Part shown: piece after piece, positions 62,745 to 64,000 of the stretch
Layout of the letters: each line of letters opens with the position of its first letter
How positions within the stretch are numbered: position 1 is the stretch's first letter
NCBI GenBank assembly: GCA_002633025.1
Contig: NMRB01000360.1
Location: 1,449-65,448, forward strand
Source of the DNA: Notospermus geniculatus
Lineage: Eukaryota; Nemertea; Pilidiophora; Heteronemertea; Lineidae
Length of the DNA: 64,000 nt
Direction: 5' to 3'
Made by a program: the position numbers and the translations under genes
The notes under the pieces: model-generated
The model's input: only the letters and a program-made list of their open reading frames with translations
The model's database searches: none
What the model was told of the DNA's origin: nothing

Positions 62745-63688
62745 GACGTGTCAAGATTGGAAAAACAGTACCCAATGCATTGGCAGCCAAGTGGCTGAAA
62801 ATATAACTTGAGACACGCTGTATATCTATTGAAATCCATGTGCCTGCTGACAATAAACGTTTTCCTCACAACAAGTACACATTACAATGAGAACTTCTCT
62901 GACAACAATAGGAAGGTGTTGGAGTTTAAGATATAATTCAAGTCTTGTGTCCAATTATTGTCACTGACTGACGTTTAAGTCGAGAAGACAGCATAACTCC
63001 ATAAACAGGCCTTGAACAATTATTCGATTACACAAAGTGACAAGGAGATGAGGTCGTTAACCGATCGAGCATCGTGGCAGTGCAGTAAGTAATGATTTCA
63101 GTTCATTGGCAATCGGTCCGCTTCCCAACCTTCTAAAAACGATACGATAGCTCAAAAATATTCGAAATCCGCACTCCCACGAGCCACTCAACCAGAAATT
63201 AGGATTGGTCGAGAATATCACAGGATTATTAACCAAAGACGTCCTATAAATCTGATAACCGATCGATTCCTGGCCAACAAACTTGTCAAATGAACGGAGG
63301 ATCTCGAGTAAGGTAAAGATGAATATACACCTGATCAACAGGTGACTGAGAATATTACGCCAATCTACTGGATGGACATTTGATAAAAATGAAGAAGAGT
63401 GCATGAATGTAGATTGTCGCACCCTTGGCCGTCGTCAGTGGGAAAACAATTGGATAAAGAATCCTAATCAGTGTGAATTCGGAATGTTATCTGTCATTCG
63501 CTGTTGTCAAGCAATGTTGGAAGTATACCCAACACACTTCGTCTTCAAGAAGAACACCCTGACTTACTTCCTCCTTGGCTCCCGAACACCATCTCGACAC
63601 ACAGCCCAAAAGTGGAGTGGAGACACGGCAGTCGTAGTAAGCCCCGCTTGCAGAAAGTGAAATGGACAGCACTTGGATTCGAAACGGC

Positions 63689-63719
63689 CAGGGGCCGTAT
63701 GCATAAAACATCTTGCGTA
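63689..63719. repeat. Half end of a GGGCCGTA-type MITE
   Basis: CAGGGGCCGTATGCATAAAA matches the left end of the element at 60023, but no matching right end is seen. Fragment. Confidence 0.4.
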
Positions 63720-63782
63720 ACTATGTGCAAGTAGTTAAAATTGACATGGCCATAGTCTACACCCATTGGGGAATTCCCTTAC

Positions 63783-63881
63783 CTTGTTTTTGTAGTGTTG
63801 GCTGTACATGTTGTATTGGCGTCGGTTTCCTTGCTGGCACGGCAGTCANACCCCTATTGTCCGGTGGTGTAGTCAGTGGCA
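63783..63881 (-). other. Possible partial exon interrupted by a gap
   Basis: On the minus strand an AAGCAG acceptor at 63882 and an AAG/GTAAGG donor at 63782 bound an open P/T/Q-rich frame (VPLTTPPDNRG... KPTPIQHVQPTLQKQ) interrupted by the N at 63849. The composition resembles the N-terminal exons of the homeobox gene, but the donor phase (1) does not fit its first known exon (phase 0). Weak. Confidence 0.2.
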
Positions 63882-64000
63882 CTGCTTATTTCGCATAAGT
63901 AAAGGCTCATGGCCATTGTATTATTGTAAGCCCTTATCACCTTAAACATAGTATTAACCATTTAGACCCAGTGCGACATTCCTCCCCCTCGTGGAAAAGA

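Overview
The window is metazoan nuclear DNA. It has compact exons with GT/AG splice sites, short introns, long intergenic spaces with many small inverted-repeat transposons, and very frequent short palindromes (TACATGTA, TAGGCCTA). The three supported gene families (SLC47/MATE transporter, cyclic-nucleotide-gated channel alpha subunit, homeobox) fit a bilaterian animal. The style suggests a marine invertebrate, perhaps an echinoderm, cephalochordate or similar deuterostome; that is inference and the taxon is not proven. There is no prokaryotic content, CRISPR array, rRNA or recognisable tRNA.

Layout. (1) 1-16 kb: two tandem, head-to-tail MATE genes on the minus strand. Gene B (15058 to 7061) can be read completely: 17 exons join in frame to 671 codons plus stop. 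Gene A (4334 to 210) has the first seven exons and then meets poor-quality sequence at the window edge. Four insertions in copy A are missing from the matching introns or upstream DNA of copy B, so the pair dates those insertions after the duplication. (2) 16-49 kb: about 33 kb in which I recognise no gene. It holds hairpin elements and two assembly-type duplications. (3) 49993-52768: a four-exon CNGA-type channel gene on the plus strand, 677 aa. (4) 58778 to about 55488: a minus-strand homeobox gene, at least eight exons with consistent phases. It has a Q/P-rich and coiled-coil N-terminal part and a divergent lysine-50 homeodomain; its start was not found. It converges on the channel gene. 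(5) 59-64 kb: mostly small transposons and two single-N gaps, with one weak exon candidate at the right end.

Assembly. Three of the five single N characters (9187, 31422, 38967) sit exactly between two nearly identical copies of about 1.0-1.16 kb. Each looks like an unmerged overlap of neighbouring contigs, not biology. The first one duplicates two and a half exons of MATE gene B and would mislead automatic gene prediction.

The genes do not form one pathway: an organic cation/H+ exchanger pair, a sensory-type cation channel and a transcription factor are neighbours without evident functional link.
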